Below the pieces are notes generated by a model. That model was not told the DNA's origin, made no database searches, and was given only the letters and a program-made list of their open reading frames with translations. From Bog-159 sp035602155 (lineage in GTDB: Bacteria > Acidobacteriota > Terriglobia > Bryobacterales > Bryobacteraceae): a stretch of DNA of 64,000 bases. The stretch covers positions 1 through 64,000 of the forward strand of contig DATNMW010000423.1 of NCBI GenBank assembly GCA_035602155.1. The letters are read 5' to 3'. Position 1 is the first letter of the stretch. Every line of letters begins with the position of its first letter. Of this stretch, positions 24,105 to 32,802 are shown piece after piece. The position numbers and the translations under genes were made by a program.

Positions 24105-25559
24105 CTACTGGCTCTCTATGGCCGGAGGACTCCCAGGCGCCTGTACCACTCGTAAAGGCCGGGGCGACTGACTGCACTCCGGGAGCGGCGTTACGGAATA
24201 ATAATTCAATCCGTAGCGCCAGCTCCGGTGCATACTCTCAATGCAGACGCTGCCGCTGCGGGCGGCGATGGCGCGCCACAAGGGCCGCGCCGAATATGCG
24301 CGGTCGATGACCGGCAGGTCGACAATCTTCAGCGCTGTTGCGCCGGCGGTGACCGCTACGGCCATGACCGCCAAAGCAGCCGCGCGGCGGCATTGCCGTT
24401 CCAGCCAATAGATGCCGAGCGCCAGGCCCACTGGCAGCAGCCAGGTCCATTGGAATGCGGGCACCGGCGCGCTCAATAGTCCCGCCGCAAGGGCTTGCGG
24501 CAGCATGGGCAGCGCAACCGGTATCGCGATCAAGCATAGGGCGACTGCGGGCAGCACCCAGTGCGCGCTATCGGCTTCCGCAAGCGCGACACCTATCAGC
24601 GCTGCCGCAGCCGGCATCAGGGGCAGCAGATAGCCGGGAAGCTTGTTCTTCGAGAACGAAAAGAAGACCAATACGAAGAGCAGCCACAGCAACAGGAACC
24701 AACGGCGGGCATCGCGATAGAGCGCGGGGCGCGCCAACAGCAGCAGGGCCGGCGTCCAAGGCATCAACGCGGCCACCAGCACCGGAACATAGAACCAAAA
24801 CGGTTGCCCATGCGCGAGGGCCGTGGCGGTGAAGCGCTCGAAATGTTGTTCCCAGAAAAACGTCCGCAGAAACACCGCGCCGTTGCGCAGGTAACAGAGC
24901 AGATACCACGGCAGCGCGACGATCAAGAACGCTCCCGCGACGGGCAGGCGCAGCAGATCCGTCCAGCGCCGCCGCCCGCACCATACCAGAGGCAAGCCGA
25001 TCGCCAGCGGAACCAGTCCTTTGGCCAGCACAGCCAAGCCCAGCAAAGCGGCGGCCAGGGGCAGGCGGCGCCGGTCGCCCGTCCCGATCCAATCGAGGGA
25101 CAGCAGCATGGCCGCCGAGAACGCCGCCGCCATGGGTAGATCGGTAGTGCCGATGAAGCTGCAACCTAGCCACGCCGCGGACGTGGCCAGGATCAAGGTC
25201 GCCGCCCAAGCGGCGCGCTCGCCGAATTCGCGGCTGAGTGTCCACTGGAAGAAGATCAGGAAGGCTACCGAGAGGAGCGCCACCGGGATGCGCGGGGCGA
25301 GGTCTTCGCTAAACCCCAGCCGGAACGCCGCTCCCGTCACCCAGTACGGCAGCGCGGGTTTCTCGAACCAAGGCTGGCCCCACAGCCGCGGCGTAATCCA
25401 ATCGCCGGAGCGCGCCATTTCCCGACCGATGGAGGCGTAGCGCGGCTCATCTGGCCCGAGCATCCCGGACGACGAGAGACCGCAGAAGTACAGGATCGCG
25501 AGGAGGGGAATTGCGAGCCACCAGGCGCGCGGTATGCGCGAGACGTAGTCAGCCCGCAT
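24105..25559 (-). CDS. GT39/ArnT-like membrane glycosyltransferase
   Basis: 484 residues with about eleven membrane helices. The first periplasmic loop holds MLGPDEPRYASIGREM, the acidic catalytic motif of PMT/ArnT-type transferases (GT39/GT83), followed by WFEKPALPYWVTG. It would transfer a sugar from a polyprenyl-phosphate donor to lipid A, protein or another acceptor at the outer face of the inner membrane. No neighbouring gene reveals the acceptor. Confidence 0.88.
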   Translation of the reverse strand: MRADYVSRIPRAWWLAIPLLAILYFCGLSSSGMLGPDEPRYASIGREMARSGDWITPRLWGQPWFEKPALPYWVTGAAFRLGFSEDLAPRIPVALLSVAFLIFFQWTLSREFGERAAWAATLILATSAAWLGCSFIGTTDLPMAAAFSAAMLLSLDWIGTGDRRRLPLAAALLGLAVLAKGLVPLAIGLPLVWCGRRRWTDLLRLPVAGAFLIVALPWYLLCYLRNGAVFLRTFFWEQHFERFTATALAHGQPFWFYVPVLVAALMPWTPALLLLARPALYRDARRWFLLLWLLFVLVFFSFSKNKLPGYLLPLMPAAAALIGVALAEADSAHWVLPAVALCLIAIPVALPMLPQALAAGLLSAPVPAFQWTWLLPVGLALGIYWLERQCRRAAALAVMAVAVTAGATALKIVDLPVIDRAYSARPLWRAIAARSGSVCIESMHRSWRYGLNYYSVTPLPECSQSPRPLRVVQAPGSPPAIESQ

Positions 25560-25575
25560 TTCTCACATCTGGCTC

Positions 25576-26586
25576 CTACTTCTTCGGCGCATTGAACGAC
25601 CGCTCCGCCATGTCGTGCACGTCCGTCGAAACGCCGTAGTCGCGCCACAGCCAGCGCATCATTTCGGGAAAAACCGTCTGCAACATTTTTTGCCCGTGCC
25701 GCTGAATGCCCCACGAGTAGTTCAAATCGTAACCCTTTTCGGCGAGCGCCTGCTGCATGCGCACGTTCTGATAGAACCAGTCGCGCGCCTGATCGTAGCT
25801 GCCGTCGGCGCGCAGGCTCCGATTATCGTTCCGGCCATCCACCAGAAATACGCGAATGGGCTTCTTGCCGCTTTTGCGGATAATGTCCGGATAGGCATTG
25901 CCGCCGCGAATGTTGGTGAAGCTGCCAACGTTGCTGAGCACCTTGCGGAAGTCGTCCGGCCGCTCCCAAGCCACGGTGAACGCGGCAATGGCGCCGGAAC
26001 TCGACCCGCCCATGCCATGCCGATCGGGATCCTTCGATATGTTGTACTCCTTATAGAGCACCGGAAGCAATTCGTCCACCACGACGCGCGCGTACTTATC
26101 GTCCAAGGTGTTGTACTCCGTAGGCCGGTTGGTAGTGCGATCGCCCCATTCGCTGGCATTCGGCTCGGGCTGATCGGGGCGGCGGCCCGGATTGATAAAT
26201 ACTCCGATCATCACTGGAATTTCGCGGCGGTAGATCAGGTTGTCCATCACGAACTGGGCGCGGACATCGCCTTCCGGATTCATAAACGCCTGGCCGTCGT
26301 TGTAGACCATCAGGCTAGCGGAAACGGCCGGATCGTACTGCGCCGGCACGTAGACCCAGTACGTGTGCTGGGTCCCCGGATAGGCGTTGCTGGGCAGCGT
26401 GAACGGTCCCTTGATCTCGCCCTGGGGAACACCATCCTGCGGGATCGCATCGACCGCCAGCTTGTAGTAGATGTCGGTGTTGGGGGTCTCGGCCATCGGG
26501 GGGCGCTGGCCCTGGCCCGGCGGCGGCGTTTGTGCGAAGGCCGCGGCAGCCAGCCACACGAACGTTGGAGAGAGAGTGCGTTTCAT
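25576..26586 (-). CDS. secreted esterase D-like alpha/beta hydrolase
   Basis: 336 residues. Start ATG 26586 (KRTLSPTFVWLAAAAFAQ) gives a clean signal peptide. The protein belongs to the enterochelin esterase / esterase D / CE1 type: LMVYNDGQAF, VMIGVFINPG, then the nucleophile elbow HGMGGSSSGAIAAF, the acid region FLVDGRNDN and the histidine in SWGIQRHGQKM. It probably removes acyl or feruloyl groups from carbohydrates, or hydrolyses siderophore esters. It lies 16 bases upstream of the glycosyltransferase gene and may be co-transcribed. Confidence 0.88.
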   Translation of the reverse strand: MKRTLSPTFVWLAAAAFAQTPPPGQGQRPPMAETPNTDIYYKLAVDAIPQDGVPQGEIKGPFTLPSNAYPGTQHTYWVYVPAQYDPAVSASLMVYNDGQAFMNPEGDVRAQFVMDNLIYRREIPVMIGVFINPGRRPDQPEPNASEWGDRTTNRPTEYNTLDDKYARVVVDELLPVLYKEYNISKDPDRHGMGGSSSGAIAAFTVAWERPDDFRKVLSNVGSFTNIRGGNAYPDIIRKSGKKPIRVFLVDGRNDNRSLRADGSYDQARDWFYQNVRMQQALAEKGYDLNYSWGIQRHGQKMLQTVFPEMMRWLWRDYGVSTDVHDMAERSFNAPKK

Positions 26587-26667
26587 GGCTTCGGAAGCCA
26601 CCATACCACAAGACATCTCGGCCGTCCGGCTAACTCATGCACCCACTACTGACAACAGATGCGAGAG

Positions 26668-27111
26668 CTACGAGCAAATGCCCGCGGCGCCGGCCGTGAG
26701 CGGCTTCTCATCCTGGTATTGCGGTACCGCCTGTATAGCCTGCTCCACAGCCGACAAGAGCCCGTCGCGGTGCAACGGCTTCGGCAGAAATCCGGCATAC
26801 TCATCGACCAATTTGACGCGCACCACCTCTGCGTCGACGAAGCCCGACATCCAAAGCACTCGCACATCCGGCCGAATGGACAAAATCTCGTCCGCCAGTT
26901 CAGTCCCAATGACTCCCGGAAGCCGCACATCCATCAACACCAGATCGATGTGGATATGCTTCTGCCGCGCCATACGCACGGCGTCTGCGCGCTCAACGGC
27001 CGGCCATACACGGTAGTCGGCCGCCACGAGGATAGCTTGAATGAGGACCAGTACGGCTGGATCGTCGTCCACCACCAGGATGGTCGCGCGGTGTTCTCCA
27101 ACTGCTTGCAT
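26668..27111 (-). CDS. single-domain response regulator
   Basis: 147 residues, one receiver domain. Acidic pocket in ILVVDDDPAVLVLIQ, phospho-acceptor aspartate in VLMDVRLPG, serine switch residue in LWMSGF, lysine in FLPKPL. There is no output domain and no histidine kinase nearby, so it works with a partner encoded elsewhere. ATG 27111 is preceded by AAAGGAG at good spacing, which decides the start against an upstream alternative. Confidence 0.92.
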   Translation of the reverse strand: MQAVGEHRATILVVDDDPAVLVLIQAILVAADYRVWPAVERADAVRMARQKHIHIDLVLMDVRLPGVIGTELADEILSIRPDVRVLWMSGFVDAEVVRVKLVDEYAGFLPKPLHRDGLLSAVEQAIQAVPQYQDEKPLTAGAAGICS

Positions 27112-27295
27112 GGAAAAACTCCTTTGGCGCGCGGATAACACCGCGTGCCGGTAATTCCAGGGTAACGTCGGTTAATTGACGATAATAGCCTGTCTTTGGT
27201 TAACCGGGGGTTTCCCCACTGGCCAAGCCCGTATGATTCGTCACCGTGCACCCCCCTGAAACGCGGTTGAAATCTTTTTCTGCGATTCTGGATGT

Positions 27296-29671
27296 ATGGA
27301 GTCCACGACCGGTCCCCTGTCCTCCGAAGAACTGCGCAAAATGAACGCATACTGGCGCGCCGCCAATTACCTGTCGGTGGGCCAGATCTACCTTTATGAC
27401 AATCCGCTGCTGCATGAACCGCTCCGGATCGAGCACGTCAAACCGCGCCTGCTCGGCCATTGGGGCACCACTCCCGGACTCAATTTCGTCTACGTGCATT
27501 GCAATCGCCTGATCCGCCAGCGAGATCTGAACATGATCTACATCGCCGGCCCCGGCCACGGTGGTCCGGGAATGGTGGCCAACACTTACCTGGAAGGCAC
27601 CTACAGCGAGTATTACCCCAACATCTCGCGCGACGAGGAAGGCATGCGGCGCCTTTTCAAGCAGTTTTCATTTCCCGGCGGCATTCCCAGCCACGCCGCG
27701 CCGGAGACGCCCGGCTCCATAAACGAAGGTGGCGAGCTGGGCTACTCGCTGCTGCACGCCTATGGCGCGGTGTTCGACAATCCGGACTTGCTGGCGTGCT
27801 GCGTGGTGGGCGACGGCGAGGCCGAAACCGGATCGCTGGCCACCAGTTGGCACTCCAACAAATTCCTGAACCCGGCGCGCGACGGCGCCGTGCTTCCCAT
27901 CCTGCACCTGAACGGCTATAAGATCGCCGGTCCCACCGTGCTGGCGCGGTTGCCGCGCGAAGAACTGGTGGACCTGTTTCACGGCTACGGCCACGAGCCG
28001 CTCTTCGTAGAAGGCGACGAGCCGGACACCATGCACCAGCTCATGGCCGCCACGCTCGATCAAGTTGTCGCGCAGATCCAAACCATCCAGCAGGATGCCC
28101 GAACGGGCGCCGGCAAAGGCGCCAAGCGCCCGCGCTGGCCTATGATCGTGCTGCGCACACCCAAAGGCTGGACCGGACCCAAGGTGGTGGATGGCGTCCA
28201 AATCGAGGGGACCTTCCGCGCGCACCAAGTACCGCTCGCGGAGTTGGCCACCAAGCCCGCCCACCTGAAGATGCTGGAAGACTGGATGGAGGGCTACCGG
28301 CCCGAGGAACTGTTCGACGCCGGCGGCGCGCTTATCCCGGAGTTGCAGGAACTGGCCCCGAAAGGCAAACGGCGCATGGGCGACAACCCTTACGCCAACG
28401 GCGGCCTGCTCCTGCGCGATCTGAAGATGCCCGACTTCTGCGATTACGCTGTCGACGTGCCCAAGCCCGGTACCATCGTCGCGGAAGGCACGCGCGTAAT
28501 GGGCAGGATGCTGCGCGACGTGCTGAAGCTCAACGCGGACGCCGCGAACTTCCGCGTGGTGGGGCCCGACGAGACGTCGTCGAATCGCCTCGACGCGCTT
28601 TTCGAGGTCACCAACCGCGAATCCATGGCCGAGATTTTACCCAACGACGACCACGTTGCCGCGGATGGCCGTGTCCTGGAAGTGCTCAGCGAAAACATGT
28701 GCCAGGGCTGGCTCGAAGGCTATCTGCTAACGGGCCGTCACGGCTTCTTCTCCTGCTACGAAGCCTTCATCCACATCGTGGATTCCATGTTCAACCAACA
28801 CGCCAAGTGGCTGGAGTCGACGCGCCACATCGCCTGGCGGCGGCCCATCGCGTCGCTCAATTACCTGCTTACCTCGCACGTCTGGCGGCAGGACCACAAT
28901 GGCTTCAGCCATCAGGACCCCGGCTTCATCGACCACGTGGTGAACAAGAAGGCCAACGTAGTGCGCGTGTATCTGCCGCCGGACGCCAACACGCTGCTCT
29001 CCGTCACCGATCATTGCCTTCGCAGCCGGAACTATGTCAACGTGATTGTGGCCGGCAAGCAACCGGCGCTGCAGTATCTCGATATGGAATCCGCCATCGA
29101 GCACGCCACCACCGGCATCGGCATCTGGGAGTGGGCCAGCACCGATAATGGCGTCGAGCCGGACGTGGTGATGGCCTGCTGCGGCGACATCCCTACGCTC
29201 GAAACCCTCGCCGCCGTAGATTTGCTGCGGCGCAATCTGCCCGATCTGAAAATTCGCGTGGTCAACGTGGTGGATCTCATGGTGTTGCAGCCTTCCACCG
29301 AGCATCCGCACGGCCTCGCGGACAGTGAATTCGATTCGCTCTTCACCGCGGATAAGCCCATAGTCTTCGCCTTCCACGGGTATCCGTGGCTGATTCACCG
29401 GCTCACTTATCGCCGCACGAATCACGCCAACTTGCACGTGCGCGGCTACAAGGAGGAAGGCACCACCACCACGCCATTCGATATGACTGTGTTGAACGAC
29501 CTGGATCGCTTCCACCTGGCCGGCGACGTGATCGACCGCGTGCCGCGCCTGCGCAATATTGCGGCGCACATCAAGCAGGATCTGCGTAACAAGCTGATCG
29601 AACACAAGCGTTACATCGCCGTCCACGGCGACGATATGCCGGAAATCCGCGACTGGAAGTGGCCGTACTAA
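27296..29671 (+). CDS. xfp: xylulose-5-phosphate/fructose-6-phosphate phosphoketolase
   Basis: 791 residues, full family length. Thiamine-diphosphate enzyme that splits xylulose 5-phosphate (or fructose 6-phosphate) with phosphate into acetyl phosphate and glyceraldehyde 3-phosphate (or erythrose 4-phosphate). Family motifs are intact: HWGTTPGLNFVYVHCNRLI, GPGHGGPGMVANTYLEGTYS, PGGIPSHAAPETPGSINEGG, VGDGEAETGSLATSWHSNKF in the TPP-binding part, and SHVWRQDHNGFSHQDPGF in the second domain. Its stop overlaps the start of acetate kinase (TAATG), so acetyl phosphate is made and used by one operon. Confidence 0.97.
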   Translation: MESTTGPLSSEELRKMNAYWRAANYLSVGQIYLYDNPLLHEPLRIEHVKPRLLGHWGTTPGLNFVYVHCNRLIRQRDLNMIYIAGPGHGGPGMVANTYLEGTYSEYYPNISRDEEGMRRLFKQFSFPGGIPSHAAPETPGSINEGGELGYSLLHAYGAVFDNPDLLACCVVGDGEAETGSLATSWHSNKFLNPARDGAVLPILHLNGYKIAGPTVLARLPREELVDLFHGYGHEPLFVEGDEPDTMHQLMAATLDQVVAQIQTIQQDARTGAGKGAKRPRWPMIVLRTPKGWTGPKVVDGVQIEGTFRAHQVPLAELATKPAHLKMLEDWMEGYRPEELFDAGGALIPELQELAPKGKRRMGDNPYANGGLLLRDLKMPDFCDYAVDVPKPGTIVAEGTRVMGRMLRDVLKLNADAANFRVVGPDETSSNRLDALFEVTNRESMAEILPNDDHVAADGRVLEVLSENMCQGWLEGYLLTGRHGFFSCYEAFIHIVDSMFNQHAKWLESTRHIAWRRPIASLNYLLTSHVWRQDHNGFSHQDPGFIDHVVNKKANVVRVYLPPDANTLLSVTDHCLRSRNYVNVIVAGKQPALQYLDMESAIEHATTGIGIWEWASTDNGVEPDVVMACCGDIPTLETLAAVDLLRRNLPDLKIRVVNVVDLMVLQPSTEHPHGLADSEFDSLFTADKPIVFAFHGYPWLIHRLTYRRTNHANLHVRGYKEEGTTTTPFDMTVLNDLDRFHLAGDVIDRVPRLRNIAAHIKQDLRNKLIEHKRYIAVHGDDMPEIRDWKWPY

Positions 29672-30885
29672 TGAAAATCTTGGTACTCAACGGCGGGTCC
29701 AGCAGCTTCAAGAGCAGCCTGTTCGACGTCACCGGCAACGAAGACTCCGCCGCGCCCAACCCGCTCTGGGAAGCCCACGTGGACTGGGAACAACACCCGG
29801 GCACCGCCGAAATCCAAATCAAATCGGGCGGCGCGGTTACGAAGCGCAGCGTCCCCGTGAAGTCGCCGCTCGACTCGCTCGATCCGCTGATGGAGATGCT
29901 GCCTTGCCGCAGCGAGATCCATGTCGCGGGACACCGCGTAGTCCACGGCGGGCGCGCCTTTCGTGAAAGCACGCGCATTACGCCGGAGGTGCGCGCGGGT
30001 ATCGCCAAAATGGCCAGCTTCGCGCCCGAGCACAACCGCCTGGAACTGGAAGCCATCGAATGCATGGAACAGATCCTGGGCCCGGATTCCGTGCAAGTAG
30101 CCGTCTTCGATACCGCCTTCCATGCCAGCCTGCCGCCGCCTGCGTATGTCTATCCAGGACCCTACGAATGGGTCGCCCAGGGCATCCGCCGCTACGGATT
30201 CCATGGCATCAGCCACCAATACACCTCGCGCCGCGCTGCCGCGATTCTGGGCAAACCGCTGGCGTCGCTGCGCATGGTCACATGCCATTTGGGCAACGGC
30301 TGCTCGCTAGCGGCCATCCGCGACGGGGTGAGCATCGACACTACCATGGGCTTCACGCCGCTCGAAGGCCTCATGATGGGCACACGCTCGGGCACCATCG
30401 ACCCCGGCATCGTCATTCATCTGGTGCGCCATCGCGGCTACCGCGCCGAAGAATTGGATCGCGTGCTGAACAAGGAGTCCGGGCTGCGCGGCGTCTCCGG
30501 CGTCTCCGGCGATATGCGCGCCGTGATGGCGGCCATCGACGGCGGCGATGCGCGCGCGCAACTGGCGTTCGATGTGTACGTACACCGGTTGCGCTCGGAG
30601 ATCGGCGCCATGCTCGCCAGCCTGGGCGGACTCGACACGCTGGTCTTCACCGCGGGAGTCGGCGAAAATTCCCCGCAGGTGCGCGCCCAAGCGGTCGAAG
30701 CTTTTTCTTTCCTGGGCGTCAGGCTGGATGCCGCGAAAAATTTGCAATCGCCGCCAGACACGGATATCGCCGCGCCCGGCTCCCCCGTACGGGTGCTCGT
30801 CGTGCATACGCAAGAGGAATGGGAAATCGCACGTGAGTCCTTCCGGGTGGTTGGGGCGACGTCGCCTTCCCACCGCCTGGGTTAG
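29671..30885 (+). CDS. ackA: acetate kinase
   Basis: 404 residues. ATP-generating conversion of acetyl phosphate and ADP to acetate in the cytoplasm. Signatures: LVLNGGSSSFK at the start, FDTAFHASLP, RRYGFHGISHQY, HLGNGCSLAAI, MGFTPLEGLMMGTRSG, FTAGVGENSPQVR. ATG 29671 overlaps the phosphoketolase stop. Together with phosphoketolase it gives a short route from pentose or hexose phosphate to acetate and ATP. Confidence 0.96.
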   Translation: MKILVLNGGSSSFKSSLFDVTGNEDSAAPNPLWEAHVDWEQHPGTAEIQIKSGGAVTKRSVPVKSPLDSLDPLMEMLPCRSEIHVAGHRVVHGGRAFRESTRITPEVRAGIAKMASFAPEHNRLELEAIECMEQILGPDSVQVAVFDTAFHASLPPPAYVYPGPYEWVAQGIRRYGFHGISHQYTSRRAAAILGKPLASLRMVTCHLGNGCSLAAIRDGVSIDTTMGFTPLEGLMMGTRSGTIDPGIVIHLVRHRGYRAEELDRVLNKESGLRGVSGVSGDMRAVMAAIDGGDARAQLAFDVYVHRLRSEIGAMLASLGGLDTLVFTAGVGENSPQVRAQAVEAFSFLGVRLDAAKNLQSPPDTDIAAPGSPVRVLVVHTQEEWEIARESFRVVGATSPSHRLG

Positions 30886-31027
30886 TCGCGATCTTGTAAT
30901 CTTGCAAGCCACATCGGACAAGGAGAAAGGGATCAATCGGCACTTTAGAGCTTAATCTCAAGGTACAATCTACCTGAGCCCCAAGCATCTCCCATTTCAG
31001 TGCCAGCCTGAACGCCGAGGTTGTTCG

Positions 31028-31970
31028 ATGAAGACCCCTAAACACTCGCTCCGAAAGATCGTTAGCTTCCTCAACAACCCAGACGAGGACAGTGGCTTCT
31101 GGCTGCCAAACATCCAGCGCCCGTTCGTTTGGAGCGAGGAACAGACCTGCCGGCTCTTTGATTCCATCCTTCGCGAGTATCCGATCAGCACGCTCCTCGT
31201 GTGGAAGACCAAAAGCAGGATTCGCCGCCGCAAGTTCATCGACAACTTCCTCCCCGAACGACAAGGCTTTGCCTTCCTACCTGGTTCTCATCCCGCTCAT
31301 CTACGTGCGGTACCACCTGCCGAAAGCATGGCAACGGGCAAAGGACGTAGACAGCTACATCCTGCGCTCTTCGCTCGCCGGCGCATTCGGCGGCACGCCG
31401 GATCAATTGATCGACGATCTTGTCAAGAAACTCAAGGAATTAGGCAGGTTTGACCTCAACGAAGCGTTTGGCGTGATCCGTTCCAAGAATCGAAGCCTCG
31501 AACTCACCGAAGGCCGCTTCTGGAACATGGGTTATGGGTCGGACAACGTCCACCTCTTGTTTAACCTGTGGTATCGCGGGTTCAACTACACTCCAGCATA
31601 CGAGAGTAACTTCCCGCAGGTGGACCATATCTTCCCTCAGAGCGTTTTGCGTAAGGTCAAGCAGGCAAATCCAAGCACGGGCAGGATGGACGTCATGCGC
31701 TACCGAGACTCCGACCGCAATCAGCTAGCCAACTGCATGCTGCTTACGGCTGCCGAAAACGGCGCTGGCGGAAAGTCTGCAACACCGCCCGATCAATGGT
31801 TTGTCGGCGAGCGTGCTAAGGATGAATATCTGGGCAAGCATCTCAACCCGCAGGATCCCGCGCTCTGGAAACCGGAACGATTCGAGGATTTCGTTGAAGA
31901 ACGCAAGAAACTCATTCGCGAGCACTTCAAGTCCCCGCTGGTCCCCGACTCCCCTGCTAAAACGGCTTAG
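31028..31970 (+). pseudogene. DUF262/DUF1524 (GmrSD-like) gene with internal deletion and frameshift
   Basis: The first frame (31028 to about 31260) gives a good DUF262 start: SLRKIVSFLNNP, then FWLPNIQRPFVWSEEQ and FDSILREYPISTLLVWKT up to RRRKFIDNF. The nucleotide-binding DGQQR part that should follow is absent. From about 31265 another frame gives the C-terminal half: LVLIPLIYVRYHLPKAW, LRSSLAGAFGGTPDQLIDDL and the DUF1524 HNH-type motif QVDHIFPQSVL with NRNQLANCMLL-like sequence near 31720. Relatives are about 550-600 residues, here about 310 remain. The gene is thus broken. Relatives act as type IV restriction nucleases or anti-phage factors. Confidence 0.8.
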
Positions 31971-32003
31971 TTAAACATTGTTTTTCGGGGGCGGCCTTGG
32001 GGT

Positions 32004-32456
32004 TTAAGGCTCTTCGTTTCGGACCAATCCAAGAACCTCCAAGTCGCTTGCGATGAGTACGCCACGCTCGCGGCAGTAGCCGCGCACAGCCGGATTGTAG
32101 AAATGGCGGTTCAATGTACACAGGACGTCGGCGCGGCCCACAACGGCGGCGTGAACGACTGGGTCGTCGTCAGGGTCGGACGGCACGATGCGGGGAGCAG
32201 GGCCGGGAAACACGATCTCTGAAACCTCTCTCGCGCCTAGGTAAGCGAGGTATTCGGCTATCTCTTCGTCCGTCAGTTTCGTTAAGGCCCGAACCCGCTT
32301 ATAAGTGAACACGCGCTCCAATTCTCGGAGGAGGAAAGGGGATAAGAGAAGTATATGCTCGGGCGAACCAATTATGAGTTGAAGCAACTCCCGCGCTGGT
32401 CCTCTGGCTCTTGCGTGGGATCGAACGAGAATATTAGTATCGAGGACAAATCTCAT
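32004..32456 (-). CDS. PIN-domain toxin
   Basis: 150 residues of the PIN family often listed as putative toxin-antitoxin component. Acidic residues of the RNase site: D6 in RFVLDTNILV, the glutamate in LLRELERVF, and the cluster VPSDPDDDPVVHAA. It should cleave RNA when released from its partner. Start overlaps the antitoxin stop by 4 bases. Convergent with the broken DUF262 gene. Confidence 0.88.
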   Translation of the reverse strand: MRFVLDTNILVRSHARARGPARELLQLIIGSPEHILLLSPFLLRELERVFTYKRVRALTKLTDEEIAEYLAYLGAREVSEIVFPGPAPRIVPSDPDDDPVVHAAVVGRADVLCTLNRHFYNPAVRGYCRERGVLIASDLEVLGLVRNEEP

Positions 32457-32731
32457 CCGCGGTTATGGCGCACGTGATCGACAGCCTCGTCAATCGCAGC
32501 GTCGATCTCTTCATCACAAATGTCTCTGACCTTCGCTGCGCGCTTGTTCAAGAGATCCTCAAGCTGCTGGGCCACGATTGCGCGGTTCCCGGAGGGCGGA
32601 ATCCGCTGCGGCGGAACGGCCACCACGCTGACCTCCTCGTCGGCCGCGATCGGTCTGCCCAGGATCTGCTCGACGGCGGACTTCACGTCCGGTGGCAGAT
32701 CGGCGGCCCTTTGAGTCGAGACGGTTTGCAT
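32453..32731 (-). CDS. antitoxin partner of the PIN toxin
   Basis: 92 residues. N-terminal part LPPDVKSAVEQILGRPIAAD and a helical C-terminus (AIVAQQLEDLLNKRAAKVRD) fit small antitoxins that pair with PIN toxins. No clear DNA-binding motif is visible. The call rests mainly on the 4-base overlap with the toxin gene and on size. Confidence 0.75.
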   Translation of the reverse strand: MQTVSTQRAADLPPDVKSAVEQILGRPIAADEEVSVVAVPPQRIPPSGNRAIVAQQLEDLLNKRAAKVRDICDEEIDAAIDEAVDHVRHNRG

Positions 32732-32802
32732 GGCAAGAATCTCCTGCCTGCAATTGTACCAAGGAGTGCGACTGATCGGTTAGAATCTGCGATGAGGAAA
32801 CC

